Positions 60,944 to 64,000 of a stretch of DNA of 64,000 bases are shown one piece after another. This DNA comes from Selaginella tamariscina. Its lineage: Eukaryota; Streptophyta; Lycopodiopsida; Selaginellales; Selaginellaceae. Each line of letters opens with the position of its first letter. The first letter of the stretch is position 1. Below the pieces are notes generated by a model. That model was not told the origin of the DNA and did not search any database. It saw nothing but the letters and a program-made list of their open reading frames with translations. The position numbers and the translations under genes were made by a program. Where the stretch lies: the NCBI GenBank assembly GCA_003024785.1, contig PUQB01000271.1, positions 62,001 to 126,000 of the forward strand. Direction: 5' to 3'.

Positions 60944-63900
60944 TTAGTGAAGATATCCATACAGTTCAAGGTAGCAAATAGAGAAGTTCCAGGGACATGC
61001 AACAGCTGCGATTGGCTGTTTCAAATTAAGCCTAAAGTACCTGAAAGGGACTAGAGATTTTGCACCGTGTACTGGCCAAGACGCATACTGTCCGGGTCTA
61101 CATATTGTGTTGTCTTTCTCGGGGTCCTCAAATCGGTCCATACTTCACCCTCAGACGATCCCTGCAATACAATTAATGCAAAAAGTTGAACACGTATGTG
61201 TGTGTATATATCTATGCACACGTAAGTGTTACGCACAACTTATGTAAATGTTACGTAATGAGAAAGCTACGTAGAACTACTACGATTTCTAAACAGTAAA
61301 TGTATTTGTTATGTATAATTGTTTTAATTTACATGTTTACCGTATCGTTATATGTATGGTTTATGTACCTGAAATGACCAAGTCCGAGCAAAATTTGTAG
61401 AGCCATCTTGTCTCACTGTGTAGTAATTGCACATTAACTGCTTAAAAACAGATTAATTATTTAACGCTCTGTCTGTCCCACTCACACACATACACAAATT
61501 GTCGTTACCTCATGCTCAGGTCCCAAGTCTACTTTCCACCAGGAGACCATCTGACCACGTTCTACACAAGGGCCTGCAAATGATGTCGCCTGCGATGGTC
61601 TGTGTTACAAAATGTGTACATATGTTTGTGTGTGTTAGACGTCTTACAACACCCCATGCATCTCTCTCTCTCTCTCATAAAGAAGATGTGAACGTTTACC
61701 TGGTAATTACGTGAAACAGGCACCTTTGGATCGGTATACCTAGATGGAGGACTACTCGCTGACACCGTGATTTTCTGTGTAAAAGAAAGGTCATTATGCA
61801 CGCGCGCACACACGCACACTTCCGTGCTCTCTCAATGCATATACATACTCGATGATAAATATATACATGTATACATCTATAATATATGTATGTTTGTCTC
61901 CATCTATATGTATATCTATGTGTGTGTGTGTGTGTTAAGATAGAGAGAGATGAAAACATATGTATACACATACACACTGACCACCTTTGTAAAAACAGGG
62001 TTCATCCATGCATGAGCACCGTAAGAAGTGCCAGCATAATAGAAAAACCATTGCAGTCTCCGTCACAGAGATACAGAAGTTCTTTCAAAGAAGATAACCT
62101 TCTTGTAAACCACAGTGAATTCTTAGGTAAACTGATAAGTCTTCCTGGTTAGACAGTCGGCACAGATCTCTGTAAATTAAAAATTTAACAGTAATTAATA
62201 ATATGCTACATTGAATACTATTAACTATTACTATTTATTCATATAGAGTACCATTATATTTTTATCATATATCCTAATGCAGCAGAGTGTATAACATAAA
62301 CAAGCTTACTTTTGGTCATCCGAAACAGAATCTTGTATAAGATAATGCATTGCCTCGTTGACCTGAACAAACAGTAATGAATTATTACAATTATCATGCT
62401 ATAAAAAGCTTACCAGTTCTCGTAGAAACGGGATGTGAGTACATAGGGGAGACGAAACCAACTGTACATAACAATAATAATAGTCAGCAATTTACAACTT
62501 ACGATTAAAAAATCATAGATAATTTCATGGTTATACATAACGATTATATCATAGATTGTTTTTACTAACTTGCAATAGCTGTTATAATAGCATATACATA
62601 CATACATATATACATATACTTACATACCTGTTGAAGGAGGCTCAATGGCATAAGTGGGAATCGAACTAAAGTAAGCATGGACTTAAGTTCTTCCTCACGG
62701 TGTTTAATAATAACATTTGAGCCATGTTCTACATGATCCCATCCACGAACACCATCAATTGTACCCCACATTATCACTGCATTGAGGACTCTCTCTTCTG
62801 ACGTCACTAACAAGTCCGGGTGCTGTAGAAACTTAATACTAAAACACATACTATAAATATGTGTGTGTGCATATCTAAATATACGTAATCATTTTCGAGG
62901 CATATAAAGTGTGGTTTACCTGTAGAATTTTCATCACGCTGCCAGCATCAAGTTCTTTAAACTCGGTTGCAAATACTGTCAAACAGTAGTCGAAATGCTT
63001 TGCACAACACTCCTCACATGATTGCCGCAGGCTCTCACAAGATGGCATGGATGACGCAACCTGAAGTATTGCACATGCAGAGTCCTGTAAGAAAAACAAA
63101 AACATGATATAATAAGACAGATCTTCTAAACCTAATTTTCCTAGTTATAAACCCAAATCAAACAACTAGCACACACACAGAGAAGAGAGAGAGAAAGAGA
63201 GGGGGTAGAGAGAGTACCTCATTGACACACTCTAGAAGATGGTCGAGACACTCCCGTTGGAGATGGTGTACACCATATCGGTCGGCAAGAATGAGCAAAG
63301 GAAGCATGAGCTTGCCAGCGTCAACTTTACCGTCTAGCTCAAAGCGACCCATGTACATGAACCGAATCATAGCCATGAATGCATCCAGATGAACATCCCT
63401 TATTGTCACTTGTGTTCTGTTGCTCTCTTTCATGCCAATAGTAAACATCTACATGATACATTTTCTTAGAGACTGGATGTATACACACACCCACAAAACA
63501 CGTGTGCACACATATAAACATATACTATATCTATATTCAGCAAATATAACATCATATACAGACTTAAGCGTACCTTAGCAAAGGGAGCACTCCACACGCT
63601 TAGAACCAGCCTGTGTAAGTGTAAGCATATGTTATGATCTTCAAGGAACACCTCCAGGTCACTGAGCTCCCCAGTTGAAAGCATACGTGTTAAAACAGAC
63701 GGATTCACAGGCAGTGACTGAGAATCCACGTCTGGAAATGCTAGCCGGACACTCTTGCTTCTGATTCCGTACGCCTCCGTTATAAGTTTCTTGCATTGAG
63801 ATAATAACTGGTGAAGTCCAAAAGACTCTGCGAGCTCTTGTAACTGAGGTAAGAGCTCTCTGTCCACCTGCAAAATTATAAATCCTGTAAGACACGCTAA

Positions 63901-63984
63901 TATGAGTAATAGACTCAAAACTAGTTCATTCAAAATATGGATAGTTTGGATATACAGGATCTCATTACATTTGTACAATAGCAA
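60944..63984 (-). CDS. BTB/BACK protein with C-terminal F5/8-C-like domain, 3' part
   Basis: Resembles the plant BTB/POZ protein family typified by Arabidopsis At2g30600, probable adaptors for CUL3 ubiquitin ligases. Minus-strand exons: about 63,870-63,574 (end of a first BTB-like unit, then LSDLEVFLEDHNICLHLHR), 63,449-63,218 (MFTIGMKES, MIRFMYMGRFEL), 63,087-62,919 and 62,829-62,627 (BACK region, DLLVTSEERVLNAVIMW), 62,363-62,312, about 62,165-61,984 (AGTSYGAHAWMNPVF), 61,776-61,701, about 61,599-61,510 (SWWKVDLGPEHE), 61,437-61,370 (LMCNYYTVRQDGS) and 61,161-60,944 (LVPFRYFRL, CYLELYGYLH). One-base losses at 62,043-62,047 (A5) and 61,126-61,127 (CC) break the frame. The 5' part lies beyond the window. 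Confidence 0.85.
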
Positions 63985-64000
63985 AAGAATGGACGCTCAC

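Overview
The window is nuclear DNA of a land plant, most likely an angiosperm. The evidence is intron-bearing genes with AT-rich GT..AG introns, plant-specific families (a QWRF/AUGMIN8-like protein, an ATL-type RING-H2 protein, a COMT-like O-methyltransferase, a CYP71-clan P450, a BTB protein with a C-terminal F5/8-C-like region), a Ty3/gypsy relic, and abundant CA/GA/AT microsatellites. I cannot name the species. No prokaryotic feature or CRISPR array is present. Positions of repeat boundaries were read by eye and may be off by tens of bases. || Region 1 (1-42,455) is a repeat-built locus with no conventional intact gene. Its repeated unit contains, in order: a dead tRNA-Leu(AAG), AT-rich filler, a truncated Ty3/gypsy element (antisense to the rest of the unit; promoter, gag, protease, start of RT), a short unknown 'MAQITS' cassette ending in a hydrophobic segment, and an intron-containing fragment of a plant PARP1 gene (PADR1/zinc-3, BRCT, part of the regulatory domain, then stop before the catalytic domain). 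Copies at 1-7,300 and 12,690-20,230 are direct repeats. The stretch 4,640-19,390 is then repeated inverted at 21,690-37,790 around a 2.3 kb spacer, giving a palindrome of about 33 kb. A smaller palindrome (37,885-40,100) follows, and its right arm runs on as a forward copy to 42,455. || Region 2 (42,690-43,270) is an older, heavily AT-shifted copy of the same gypsy gag/promoter. Region 3 (43,670-47,273) is a QWRF/AUGMIN8-like microtubule gene on the plus strand, with a GC-richer leader of imperfect repeats carrying telobox-like AGGGTTTTAG motifs. Region 4 (48,010-51,067) holds one more inverted PARP1 fragment, then a cluster of hairpin MITEs and a foldback element that carries decayed copies of the same cassette. 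Region 5 (51,105-53,860, minus strand) has remnants of a Raf-like MAPKKK kinase domain (stop codon, no DFG exon) and further exons I cannot name. || Region 6 (54,070-59,549) contains an ATL RING-H2 gene, an O-methyltransferase (minus) and a P450 (plus). The last two lie head to head over 1.6 kb, a plausible small specialised-metabolism pair. Region 7 (60,944-63,984, minus strand) is the 3' part of a BTB/BACK gene that continues off the right edge. Several otherwise conserved exons in regions 3, 6 and 7 carry single-base losses, often in short homopolymers. This looks more like consensus error of a long-read assembly than biology, and it limits how firmly pseudogene status can be assigned.
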